DNA from: Cyclobacterium plantarum
Lineage (GTDB): Bacteria > Bacteroidota > Bacteroidia > Cytophagales > Cyclobacteriaceae
DNA: 64,000 nt
Assembly: GCF_011290685.1 (NCBI RefSeq)
Contig: NZ_JAANYN010000014.1
Coordinates: 1-64,000 of the forward strand
Direction of reading: 5' to 3'
The notes beneath the pieces were generated by a model. It ran no database searches and had not been told where the DNA came from. It saw only the letters and a list, made by a program, of their open reading frames with translations. Position numbers and translations under genes: made by a program. Positions 35,135 to 43,512 of this stretch are shown here, in pieces (position 1 is the first letter of the stretch; each line of letters begins with the position of its first letter).

Positions 35135-35995
35135 ATGAACTTAGAAGGTAATTTTAACACAAAGGCCTCCAAAGGGAGCATGGCTTGTTTTTCCGCATTA
35201 CTGATTATTGTTTTTTTATCCCTGTCTCCCTTAAATGCTTCGGCACAGGGTACGCCGGAAGGCGCTTCATTTACCGCAAGCCTCCTCAATATCGAAGCCC
35301 CTGTCAATGAAACATTCCGCTATCAGACCACGCTGAAAAATAGTTCAGGTCAAGCACAGGTGTATGAATTAAAGGCGGAAACTCCCGAAGGCTGGAGACT
35401 GGCGTTCAAGGCAAGAGGAAGTCAGGTCACTTCGCTAAATGTGGAGCCTGGAAAAACAGAAAACCTCACCATTGAAATAAGGCCGGCCTACGGGGCAAAG
35501 CCCGCCAGGTATTCCATACCTGTACAGGCCATCGCAGACAGTGAGACATTGGACCTGGAGCTTGAAGCGGTGGTGGAAGGATCCTATGAAATGGAGCTTA
35601 CCACGCCTTCGGGGCGTTTAAGTGGTGAGATAACAGAGGGTGAAAAGGCTGAAATACTTCTTCAGGTCAAAAATACAGGTTCCCTGCCCTTGAATGAAAT
35701 TACGCTGTCCTCACAGACTCCTCCGAAGTGGGAGGCCAGCTTTTCTCCATCAGAAATCCAACAGCTAGACCCAGGAAAGAGCGTTGATGTGATCGCGACA
35801 GTGTCCGTTCCCGACAAGACATTGGCTGGGGATTATGTCAACAAATTTACCGCTAAGAATGCCCCAAGTACCAGTACGGCAACCTATAGAATGACGGTCA
35901 AAACCTCGATGCTGTCCGGTGGGGTCGGTATACTGGTGATCTTGTTGTCTATCGGTTTTGTTTTTTACCTCATCCGAAAATTTGGTAGAAGATAA
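35135..35995 (+). CDS. Exported NEW3-domain protein with C-terminal membrane anchor
   Basis: A 286-residue protein: signal peptide (to about residue 38, ASAQG), two Ig-like repeats of about 100 residues with the NEW3/alpha-galactosidase-associated look (ETPEGWRLAF and SQTPPKWEASF, each followed by a PGKT/PGKS segment and a NLTIEI/VDVIATV strand), and one C-terminal helix (about 262-282) ending in RKFGRR. The sequence suggests an outward-facing domain tethered to the inner membrane. It lies one base before the ABC ATPase gene and likely works with that exporter. Substrate unknown. Confidence 0.75.
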   Translation: MNLEGNFNTKASKGSMACFSALLIIVFLSLSPLNASAQGTPEGASFTASLLNIEAPVNETFRYQTTLKNSSGQAQVYELKAETPEGWRLAFKARGSQVTSLNVEPGKTENLTIEIRPAYGAKPARYSIPVQAIADSETLDLELEAVVEGSYEMELTTPSGRLSGEITEGEKAEILLQVKNTGSLPLNEITLSSQTPPKWEASFSPSEIQQLDPGKSVDVIATVSVPDKTLAGDYVNKFTAKNAPSTSTATYRMTVKTSMLSGGVGILVILLSIGFVFYLIRKFGRR

Positions 35996-35996
35996 T

Positions 35997-36965
35997 ATGA
36001 ATCACCCAATCATAGAGTTGAAGCGGCTGACAAAAAGGTATCGTGACTTCAAGGCGGTCAATGAATTGGATCTTACGGTAACCAAGGGGGAAATATTTGG
36101 ATTATTGGGCCCCAACGGAGCCGGAAAGACCACGACAATCCTCATGATGATGGGATTGACCGAACCCAGTTCCGGCACTGCCCATATTTGTGGTTTTAAT
36201 GCCACCAAAGATCCCATATCCGTAAAGCGGCTGGTGGGATACATGCCAGACAGCGTAGGGTTTTATGATACGATGACCGCCCTGGAAAACCTCATGTATG
36301 TGGGGGAATTGAACGGGATCCCACGTGAGGAAGTGGAGGAACGGGCCCTTGCCACCATGGAACTGGTAGGCCTGTACGGGGATGCGATCCATAAAAAGAC
36401 GGCAGCTTATTCCAGGGGAATGAAGCAGCGCCTGGGACTGGCCGAGGTGCTTATCAAAGATCCGGAGGTCATTATTCTGGATGAGCCCACGTTGGGAATA
36501 GACCCAAGTGGTGTCAAGGAATTCCTGACGCTCATTGTTCGCCTGAGCCGGGAGAAAGGGCTTACCGTGTTGCTTTCATCCCACCACCTTCACCAGGTTC
36601 AGCAAGTTTGTGACCGCGTAGGCATTTTTGTCAAAGGAGAGCTGCTGGCAGAGGGCAATATCGATACCCTTTCAAACCGGCTTTTTGCGGAGAAATCATA
36701 CGAAATCGAAATCGGTCTGGTGAATGGCATAGACCTTCCCTGGAAAGATGAGACGGAGATGCTTCAAATGGAGACCGTCCAAAGGGTCACTGTAGAAGAC
36801 CGGATTATTGGGATAACAAGCAGTGCCGATGTGACACCTGATATCGTTCGGTTCTTTGTTCAAAAAGGATACGATGTTAACAGTGTCCACAAGAAGGAAT
36901 ATGGATTGGAAGAAATTTACGAAAAGTATTTTGAGAACAACATAACTGAAAATATAGATCAATGA
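35997..36965 (+). CDS. ABC transporter ATPase (NosF/CcmA-like)
   Basis: A 322-residue ATPase with Walker A GPNGAGKTT (about 39-47), signature YSRGMKQRLGLA (SRGMKQ variant usual in this group), Walker B VIILDEPTLGID and a switch histidine in SSHH. A C-terminal domain of about 90 residues follows the nucleotide-binding part, as in ABC-2 exporters. The open frame begins earlier, but the ATG at 35997 starts two bases after the NEW3 stop. It overlaps the permease start by four bases. Confidence 0.87.
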   Translation: MNHPIIELKRLTKRYRDFKAVNELDLTVTKGEIFGLLGPNGAGKTTTILMMMGLTEPSSGTAHICGFNATKDPISVKRLVGYMPDSVGFYDTMTALENLMYVGELNGIPREEVEERALATMELVGLYGDAIHKKTAAYSRGMKQRLGLAEVLIKDPEVIILDEPTLGIDPSGVKEFLTLIVRLSREKGLTVLLSSHHLHQVQQVCDRVGIFVKGELLAEGNIDTLSNRLFAEKSYEIEIGLVNGIDLPWKDETEMLQMETVQRVTVEDRIIGITSSADVTPDIVRFFVQKGYDVNSVHKKEYGLEEIYEKYFENNITENIDQ

Positions 36966-37966
36966 AAACAATCATGGATCCATCTGAAGGTCATTCTGCT
37001 ACACATACAGCCACTCAACCCCATCCCTTTTGGGTGATGGTGCGGAAAGAAATAGCCGGACATATTCGGAGCTGGCGGTTTCTGGTGCTTTTATTGCTCA
37101 TCTTGCTGACATTTTGGGGCAGTATATCGGTGGCCATGAGCAATATACGTGAGGTGTTGGGCAATGTTAAGGACCCGGACCATTTGTTCCTTTACCTGAA
37201 GTTGCTTACTACTACAGAAGGCACCCTACCGCCTTTCCATGTGTTTCTTAATTTTCTAGGCCCCATTTTAGGTATCAGTCTGGGTTTTGATGCGATTAAT
37301 TCCGAACAGCAAAATGGTACATTGACCCGGATCATGGCGCAGCCTGTATACCGGGATAATTTACTATTGGCGAAATTTGTCAGTGCGTTGACTTTGGTCG
37401 GGAGCTTGTTGCTGACCCTCTCCTTACTGATGATCGGTGGGGGCATCCTGATCACCGGAGTGCTCATCGAGGCAGAGGAGGTATTTCGAATTATTGGTTT
37501 TACCATCCTTTGCACGGTCTATGTGGGATTTTGGCTGGGGCTATCCATCTTCTTGTCGATCCTTTTCAAACAGGCCTCGACATCAGCACTTACCGCAATT
37601 GGTATTTGGCTGTTTTTTACCGTATTCTATCAGATCATCATTAACCTGGTGGCCAAGGCGTTTATGCCAGGGGCCAATGAATTGGCCCAAATGGAGCTGT
37701 TCCAATATAATGATTTATTTTTAAACCTGTTGCGCCTAGCACCCAGCCAGCTATTTACTGATGCCACGACTACTTTACTGATGCCCTCGGTGAGGAGTCT
37801 GGGACCGCTCACGATGGAACAGATGGCCGGTGCGATTCCTTCACCGCTTCCTTTAAAGGAAAGTTTGATGATCGTTTGGCCTCAGGTCAGTGGTCTGATT
37901 GCCGCTACTACCCTGTGTTTTGCAGCTGCTTATTACCTGTTTATGCGCAGGGAAATAAGGGGGTAG
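36962..37966 (+). CDS. ABC-2 type permease (NosY-like)
   Basis: A 334-residue permease with six helices: an anchor-like first helix (about 40-60), a large outside loop, then helices near 100, 145-165, 180-205, 215-235 and 310-328. The QQNGTLTRIMAQPVYRD segment (in part: EQQNGTLTRI) is the coupling element seen in NosY and related ABC-2 permeases. Forms an exporter with the ATPase upstream; the NEW3 protein may be its periplasmic partner. The nos genes themselves are absent, so a nitrous-oxide role is not supported. Confidence 0.82.
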   Translation: MKTIMDPSEGHSATHTATQPHPFWVMVRKEIAGHIRSWRFLVLLLLILLTFWGSISVAMSNIREVLGNVKDPDHLFLYLKLLTTTEGTLPPFHVFLNFLGPILGISLGFDAINSEQQNGTLTRIMAQPVYRDNLLLAKFVSALTLVGSLLLTLSLLMIGGGILITGVLIEAEEVFRIIGFTILCTVYVGFWLGLSIFLSILFKQASTSALTAIGIWLFFTVFYQIIINLVAKAFMPGANELAQMELFQYNDLFLNLLRLAPSQLFTDATTTLLMPSVRSLGPLTMEQMAGAIPSPLPLKESLMIVWPQVSGLIAATTLCFAAAYYLFMRREIRG

Positions 37967-37984
37967 TTCTGAAAGGGATAAACA

Positions 37985-38570
37985 GGATTTGCTGAACTTT
38001 GAGGGGCTGTTTCAGGGGTTCGTCTTCGGGATAAAAAAAGGTGCACCACAGATAGCTCAGATTAACACAGATAAAAAGATCAACACCGGGTGACGAAGGC
38101 CGCTTCATCCAGCTATTTCCGGAGTCATAAACAGATTAGACCTGCCAAAAAACCATTTGTAAAGGCAAGCAGGGTGCGTTTGAAAGAATGGTTTTCTTTA
38201 CGGCTGGTCATTGGTTTCCGGCATTACAAATGCCTCGTATATGTAACCAATTGGATACCTGGGATGTAGATGCAATCTACACCCAGAGACGGTACTGGGT
38301 GAAGTATGTCACTTCACCCAGCTATTTTCGGAATCATAAACAGTTAAGCCCCTTCAAAAAGCCATTTGTAATGGCTAAAAGTGTGCGTATTAAAGAGCGT
38401 TATTTTTTTGGCTGGTCTTTGGTTTCCGGCATTACAAATGCCTCGTATATGTAACCGATTGGATACCTGGGATGTAGATGCAATCTACACCCAGAGAGGG
38501 TTGTTTCGGGGATTCGTGTTCGGGATAATAAAAGGTGCACCACAGATAGCTCAGATTAACACAGAAAACA
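37985..38570. repeat. Tandem repeat tract right of the NEW3-ABC genes
   Basis: Two rounds of a unit of about 210 bp. The block TTTCCGGCATTACAAATGCC...GGGATGTAGATGCAATCTACACCCAGAGA (in part) occurs at 38210-38288 and 38420-38497. The CTGGGTGAAGT/ACTTCACCCAG palindrome is at 38295-38321 with a degenerate form at 38086. A third element, GGTGCACCACAGATAGCTCAG, appears at 38039 and 38534. No gene is supported here. Confidence 0.8.
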
Positions 38571-38855
38571 GGTAAAATTATTTAACTTATCCAGTTATTT
38601 TAAATCCGAAAAAGAAATCTGTGAAAATCAGTGCGAATCTGTGGTGAAAAAAGTGGCCTTTGTGTCACCTTTGTACCTCTGTGACGCCATTTTTTTCGAA
38701 AAAACGAGGCTTTTTTAACTTCGCTGTCCGGCATTTGCAATGTCGGACTCCCGATGAACAGGATTTGCCATCCTATTTTCGATGGCTTAATTGAGGAACC
38801 TGCCCATTTTTTGAAAATGATTTTTCCCCTTTTCTAATCCTTTTTATTAAAATTA
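38571..38855. other. Intergenic remainder with a dispersed palindrome
   Basis: AT-rich non-coding sequence. GTCCGGCATTTGCAATGTCGGAC (38726-38748; longer than quoted blocks elsewhere, arms GTCCG and CGGAC) and AGGATTTGCCATCCT belong to the same family as the repeats at 61-300. No gene or RNA is seen. Confidence 0.5.
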
Positions 38856-39452
38856 TCAAAACCAATACCCAACCCGGTACACCAGGTTATTGAAGGTGAT
38901 GTTGTCTTTGGCATAATAGCTCCAATCCTCCGGACGATTGGGGTCCGGAGCGTTGACACGTGGATTTCCAGTGGTCAGTTGGTAATTCTGCCTTTTGTAT
39001 GCCAAACTGAGGGTCCAGAAATTAGCCCTTCCCGTTTTAATGCGCAACCCGATGCTGGCCTGGCCCATAAAGCCTCCTTCCTGCCAGCGGTGTTCGTTCC
39101 ATTCGGTGACCACCGTAGGCTCCAGCAGGGTGGAGCCGAATCCCAGATCCACTCCACCATAAAGCTGCCAGTTGTTTTCCGGATTTAAAACAGACCGCCA
39201 TCCCATGGCGATGGGCAGCACAGAGAGGCTGCCATATTGGTCCAGCCCTGTCACAAACCCAAAAGCATGCCGCTCGGAAAGTTGAAATCCGTTGAAAGTC
39301 TGGAAGGTGAAATTTGTTCGTGTGCCGAAATCATCCCTACCGGTGAGTATACCCATTTCCGAATGATGGGTAAAAGGTAAGGCCTGTCCCCAGCTGTTAG
39401 AAGGACAGGCCAAATATAGGGTTGCTGCAAAAATGGTATAAATGACCTTCAT
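38856..39452 (-). CDS. Outer-membrane beta-barrel-like protein
   Basis: A 198-residue protein with a signal peptide (1-22, ending SWGQ) and a mature part of short amphipathic strands, glycine-aromatic turns and a final VYRVGYWF, typical of an outer-membrane barrel of eight or so strands. I do not recognise a named family. It directly follows the LVIVD lipoprotein gene on the same strand, with no spacer between stop and the coding start on the map, so the two are very likely cotranscribed and act at the outer membrane. Confidence 0.65.
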   Translation of the reverse strand: MKVIYTIFAATLYLACPSNSWGQALPFTHHSEMGILTGRDDFGTRTNFTFQTFNGFQLSERHAFGFVTGLDQYGSLSVLPIAMGWRSVLNPENNWQLYGGVDLGFGSTLLEPTVVTEWNEHRWQEGGFMGQASIGLRIKTGRANFWTLSLAYKRQNYQLTTGNPRVNAPDPNRPEDWSYYAKDNITFNNLVYRVGYWF

Positions 39453-40742
39453 CTATCGAAAAGATACACTGATACAGCTTAATTCCTTAAGTTTTTCGGG
39501 ATCGGAGTAGTCAAACTGACAAACGCCATCCGGACCTATTACAATCAGCGATTTTGGTCCCGGAATAATATCAATGGAGGCATAATCCTTCAAATGCTCG
39601 ATCTGGTTATTGCTTATCTCCATTACGTCAGCCACGTTGAAACTCTTCAATCCGTGTTCGCCTTCTGCAAGGTACAAATAATCTCCGGAAAGACCTAGAC
39701 CATGGGGGTTGTCCATGGGGTAGGATTTGATTAATTTAGGATTATACAGGTCTTTGATATCCAGCACGTGCAGCTCGTCGGCCCCCATGCGGCATACGGC
39801 GGCACTTCTCAGGGTAACGAAAGCGTAGTCGTCATTCACGACCACCGGATCGCAGGAGGTAACATGTTCGTAGACGGCCATTTTCTGAGGTTCCGCTGGG
39901 TTGCTGGCATCGTAAATGTGCATCCCGGTCATGGAGCCGATAAATAATTTCCCCTTAAAGGGGAAAATGGTCTCGATGCCCCAGCCCAGGTTGATGTTTT
40001 TCAGGTACTGCGGGTCGGTGGGTTCTTCCACATTAAATACCCGCAGGTCGTAATCGTCTACCGTATAGAGGTGCCCTCCCAATAAGGTGAAGCGGGCCAT
40101 TGATCCACCCTGTCCATAACTTTGCCCACCTCCAGCTTTTCCGGCATCACTCGAAAATGCAAGGGATTCCATGACCATAAAATCAGATCTGAATGCAGGT
40201 CGGCCCCAACTGGACCACATCATATTGGCATCTGTGGAGGTGATCAGGGTATCTTTGTAGGTCACGATGGTACCCGTTTCCTCGTTGGAATACAGGTTGG
40301 GGAAAACATCTTCCTCTCTTTTGACCATTTCTATATTTTGTGGATCGGAGATATCAAAAGCCAGTAGGTCTACATAATTGTCAGCGTAGAGTATGTTTTC
40401 ATTGATCGCCATGTCTCCTGTTCCGGGGATATTGATAAAGTTGAGGTTTCTTGGACTGGCAGGATCGCTGTTGTCCAGGATATGGATGCCTTCACCGGGT
40501 TCGGAAATAAATAAATAGTCACCAAAAATGTAAATTTTGCCCGGATTGTCCAGGGGTTTGCCCGGTTCGATGATGATGTCTGCTTCCCTGAAGGTATTCA
40601 CCTGAAGAAAAACGGGGACCTGGGTTTGGTACACATAAGTGGTTTCCACCTGGTCTTCACAGGAGGTGACGACAAGCAGGAGCATCAGGGACAAGACCAA
40701 CTGCATGGTCCACTGGAAAGGTTGTTGTAAACTTGTTTTCAT
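39453..40742 (-). CDS. LVIVD-repeat beta-propeller lipoprotein
   Basis: A 429-residue lipoprotein with lipobox LLVVTSC (mature Cys at 28) and a body of LVIVD-type repeats: HILDNSDPASPRNL, AFDISDPQNIEM, VFNVEEPTDPQYL, IYDASNPAEPQKM, VLDIKDLYNPKLI and FDYSDPEKLKEL recur every 40-80 residues and make propeller blades. Such proteins sit on the outer membrane or cell surface of Bacteroidota; their ligands are mostly unknown. First gene of a pair with the barrel-like protein. Confidence 0.8.
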   Translation of the reverse strand: MKTSLQQPFQWTMQLVLSLMLLLVVTSCEDQVETTYVYQTQVPVFLQVNTFREADIIIEPGKPLDNPGKIYIFGDYLFISEPGEGIHILDNSDPASPRNLNFINIPGTGDMAINENILYADNYVDLLAFDISDPQNIEMVKREEDVFPNLYSNEETGTIVTYKDTLITSTDANMMWSSWGRPAFRSDFMVMESLAFSSDAGKAGGGQSYGQGGSMARFTLLGGHLYTVDDYDLRVFNVEEPTDPQYLKNINLGWGIETIFPFKGKLFIGSMTGMHIYDASNPAEPQKMAVYEHVTSCDPVVVNDDYAFVTLRSAAVCRMGADELHVLDIKDLYNPKLIKSYPMDNPHGLGLSGDYLYLAEGEHGLKSFNVADVMEISNNQIEHLKDYASIDIIPGPKSLIVIGPDGVCQFDYSDPEKLKELSCISVSFR

Positions 40743-40855
40743 GGCATAACGGGAATAAATGGATTCACACTTAAAGTTTCTTATTGACAGGACGATAGCA
40801 CCGTTTAAAACGCTACAACCCGATCAAAAAAATGCCGAAAAATTTAAATTTATTT

Positions 40856-41272
40856 TTACAGGTCCAGATTTTTGCCCATGGTCCTTTCAAAGTCTTCGAG
40901 AAAATGAATGTATTTATTGACGATATTTTCTGCCAGGGATCCCAGGTAGTCTCCCGGGTAAAGGGGATTGTACTTGATTCTACAAATGATCATGTCCAGC
41001 CAGCCCTGCCCATCATCGATAAGGTCTGCATGAAAAGCCTCTACGGTGGCGTCCCTGGATCCGGAGAAGGGTGCCTTTCCCTGCTTTCTGAAATAGGCGG
41101 CTATGGTTTCCAGGGCTGCATCATGGGTTTTTTCAAAAAGCCTGACCAGCCTGCTCCTGGTGTCATCGTTCATGCCATGACGCTTCCCCTCCTGAATCAA
41201 ATCCCTCAGGTCATTCAGCAGGTTTATAAATTCGGTGAAACAATTTTCACAGTCCAATGCTACTTTTTTCAT
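40856..41272 (-). CDS. HI0074-like nucleotidyltransferase partner (HEPN-like), solitary
   Basis: A 138-residue helical protein whose centre, ALETIAAYFRKQGK and SRDATVEAFHADLIDDGQGWLDMI, matches the HI0074 family, the substrate-binding or HEPN partner of MNT nucleotidyltransferases. In that family the next segment reads RNLTSH with an RN-x3-H motif; here it is RIKYNP, so the histidine is replaced by Pro103. No nucleotidyltransferase gene is adjacent on either side. It may be an orphan or a repurposed member. Confidence 0.65.
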   Translation of the reverse strand: MKKVALDCENCFTEFINLLNDLRDLIQEGKRHGMNDDTRSRLVRLFEKTHDAALETIAAYFRKQGKAPFSGSRDATVEAFHADLIDDGQGWLDMIICRIKYNPLYPGDYLGSLAENIVNKYIHFLEDFERTMGKNLDL

Positions 41273-41278
41273 GGGTAA

Positions 41279-41477
41279 GCTGTTTTAAAGATCTTGTTTT
41301 TAAATTACCAAATTACCAGTAAAATTGAAACAATAAACTTAATAATTATTTAGAATCTGCAAACCTGTCAGGTTTTGTTGATTTTCAACCGACAACAAAC
41401 TTTGGGGAGATTAAACCTGACAGGTTTTACACCCTCTTAGTCAGTTAAATATGGAATTGTGTTGCGGATTTCTGAAA
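41279..41477. repeat. Pair of AAACCTGwCAGGTTT palindromes
   Basis: AAACCTGTCAGGTTT at 41361-41375 and AAACCTGACAGGTTT at 41413-41427, 52 bp apart, between two minus-strand genes. This palindrome is a familiar dispersed element in Bacteroidota. The gap between them also holds TTTTGTTG and CAACAAAC, so the whole tract could fold on itself. Confidence 0.7.
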
Positions 41478-42059
41478 TTATTTTTTGATGCGACCGGGGT
41501 TTTCATTGATGAAAGATTTCCAGCCGCCACTTCTTCCCCTGGTCTGTAATCTACCTTCATGGAAATGGTGGCACAGGGCCACGGCCAGGGCATCGGTGGC
41601 ATCCAATAGTTGGGGGAGTTCTTTGATGTTTAGCAGGGTTTTGAGCATTTCTGCTACCTGTTCTTTAGAGGCATTGCCATTTCCGGTCACCGATTGTTTC
41701 ACCTTCTTGGGTGAATATTCTGTGATGGCAATTTCCCTGGCCAGGGCAGCGGCCATGGCTACCCCCTGTGCCCTTCCCAGTTTGAGCATGGATTGCACAT
41801 TCTGTCCAAAAAAAGGAGCTTCAAGGGCCACTGCATCAGGGGAAAACTCTTCCAGGATCTGGCTGATTTTTTCAAAAATTTTCTTCAGCTTCAGTGCATG
41901 GTCACTGTACTTTTTCAGGTGGATTACTCCAAACTGCAGCAAGGTATACTTGTTGCCTTTTACCAAAATCAAACCAAATCCCATAACGTTCGTCCCCGGA
42001 TCTATGCCCAAAATGATTTTTTCTTTTGTTTGTGTTTGAATTTTCGGTTCTTTATCCAT
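41478..42059 (-). CDS. ruvC: Holliday junction resolvase RuvC
   Basis: A 193-residue endonuclease that cuts Holliday junctions in recombinational repair with RuvAB. The retroviral-integrase-like fold is complete: [14 protein letters not shown] with Asp20, [17 protein letters not shown] with the catalytic glutamate, and [14 protein letters not shown] with the two C-terminal aspartates. It starts 36 bp from the divergent glycosyltransferase gene. RuvA and RuvB are not in the window. Confidence 0.94.
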   Translation of the reverse strand: MDKEPKIQTQTKEKIILGIDPGTNVMGFGLILVKGNKYTLLQFGVIHLKKYSDHALKLKKIFEKISQILEEFSPDAVALEAPFFGQNVQSMLKLGRAQGVAMAAALAREIAITEYSPKKVKQSVTGNGNASKEQVAEMLKTLLNIKELPQLLDATDALAVALCHHFHEGRLQTRGRSGGWKSFINENPGRIKK

Positions 42060-42094
42060 CGGTGCAATTTACCACAAATCCTGCAAAGCACTAT

Positions 42095-43216
42095 ATGGTT
42101 CCTCTGATTGGTTTGGCATACTTTTTAGTTTTAGGCGTTTACCTGGCCATTTTGTTGCTCCTCGGGCAAGAATGGAAGAATATCCCCACCGGCCAATACC
42201 CGGTCGGATCCCAGCGGCTGCCCACTACTGTATTATTGCCCTTTAGGAATGAGGCGAAGAATATGGTCGATTTACTGCCTCATTTACTGCTTCGCCTTCC
42301 TGCGGATGTCCCGCTTATGCTCATTGATGACCACAGTGAAGATGATGCTGCGCGGATCGTCACCACTTTTATCCTAACCCACCAGCTAAAACACTGGCGA
42401 TACCTAAAAAGTGAAGGAATGGGAAAAAAAGCCGCTCTGAGTACCGGGATTGCGGCTGCTACCACCGAAATCCTATTGACTACCGATGCCGATGTGCAGC
42501 TTCCTGAGGGCTGGGTGGATACAATGACGGCCCCTTTCAACCTACCCGGGGTACAAATGGTGGCCGGACCGGTGATTTCTGGCGGAGGTTCCGGTTTTTT
42601 TGCCAGGTTTCAGCAGGTTGAATGGGCCAGCATCATATTGCTCACAGGAATTTCATTCCACCAGAAAAATCCATTGATGTGCAGTGGCGCAAACCTGGCA
42701 TTCCGAAAGGAAGCTTTTAGGCAGGTAGGCGGTTACCGGGGTAATGCCCACCTGCTGTCGGGAGACGATGAGTTTTTAATGAAAAAAGTGGCCAGGGAAC
42801 TTGGCGCAGCGGCTTTGGTGTACCTTCCGGAACTTGATGCTTTGGTAGAAACACAACCTTTGTCGGGGCATATGGACTGGATAAGTCAGAGAAGCAGGTG
42901 GGCCAGCAAGTGGAATGCCCATCAGGGCAGTGCCCATTGGCTCAGTGCCGGGGCGTTGGCCCTGATTTCCTTATCTCAGGTGCTGACCTGGGTTGTGGCC
43001 CTGATTTCCTGGAAGTTCTTTGCCCTGCTGCTGATATTCTGGGTAGGGAAATTTGTAGCAGAAAGCACGGTATTGGGTGTGGTTTTGCGTCGATTCAACA
43101 AGCAGAACAAGCCTATGGATTTTTTCCTTTCAGGTTGGCTATACCCCTGCCTGGTCCTGGCGGCCCTTCCTTTTGCGATTTTGGGAAAATATTCCTGGAA
43201 AGGAAGGAAAAACTAA
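42095..43216 (+). CDS. Membrane glycosyltransferase, family 2
   Basis: A 373-residue GT2 enzyme with an N-terminal helix (about 4-26), a GT-A catalytic domain (LIDDHSEDD, TTDADVQLP as DxD, SGDDEFLMKK as the acid motif and SQRSRWASKW as QxxRW) and three C-terminal helices (about 285-365). QxxRW marks a processive-type or chain-extending member. The open frame begins earlier, overlapping ruvC, but the ATG at 42095 starts at the first helix. Sugar and product unknown; a second GT2 of the same plan lies at 45363. Confidence 0.85.
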   Translation: MVPLIGLAYFLVLGVYLAILLLLGQEWKNIPTGQYPVGSQRLPTTVLLPFRNEAKNMVDLLPHLLLRLPADVPLMLIDDHSEDDAARIVTTFILTHQLKHWRYLKSEGMGKKAALSTGIAAATTEILLTTDADVQLPEGWVDTMTAPFNLPGVQMVAGPVISGGGSGFFARFQQVEWASIILLTGISFHQKNPLMCSGANLAFRKEAFRQVGGYRGNAHLLSGDDEFLMKKVARELGAAALVYLPELDALVETQPLSGHMDWISQRSRWASKWNAHQGSAHWLSAGALALISLSQVLTWVVALISWKFFALLLIFWVGKFVAESTVLGVVLRRFNKQNKPMDFFLSGWLYPCLVLAALPFAILGKYSWKGRKN

Positions 43217-43259
43217 TCTATCCCTTATTTTTGTCATTCCACCTAACCGATGGGCTGAA

Positions 43260-43511
43260 ATGACAGATGACGAATTTGACTTGTTGGATGAATTGTATTT
43301 TCTGCAATCCTTTGCTTACCTTCAGGACAGTTTGGGTTGGGAGGATGAAAGGCTGCTCCTTAATCTGGAAGCATTGGTAAAGAAAGGCTGGATAAAATGT
43401 TTTTCAAGCCCTGAGGAAGAGCTTTTTGACAATCCTCCTATACAAAACAAAGGCAGGGAACTCTATTACCTGGCCACCAAAAAAGGCCTTCTTCAACACA
43501 ATACACGGTAA
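43260..43511 (+). CDS. Small winged-helix-like protein
   Basis: An 83-residue protein without signal or membrane segment. It looks like a short winged helix: helices in DELYFLQSFAYLQDSLGW and DERLLLNLEALVKKGWI, then a wing with ELYYLATKKGLLQH. No named family is recognised. It starts 43 bp after the glycosyltransferase and stops one base before the phosphatase ATG, so it is coupled to the phosphatase and may be its partner or regulator. The ATG at 43260 is chosen because upstream frame overlaps the previous gene. Confidence 0.6.
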   Translation: MTDDEFDLLDELYFLQSFAYLQDSLGWEDERLLLNLEALVKKGWIKCFSSPEEELFDNPPIQNKGRELYYLATKKGLLQHNTR

Positions 43512-43512
43512 A

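Noticed and set aside
35135-37966. nos (nitrous oxide reductase) accessory genes
   Set aside because: The ATPase and permease resemble NosF and NosY, but NosZ, NosD and NosL are absent and the first gene is a NEW3 protein.
35135-38570. Integrative element or genomic island with integrase and tRNA target
   Set aside because: Repeats bracket the exporter, but there is no integrase, and the only tRNA is 10 kb away with no repeated 3' end seen.
40856-41272. Functional toxin-antitoxin pair
   Set aside because: Only the HI0074-like half is present; neighbours are an LVIVD lipoprotein and ruvC.
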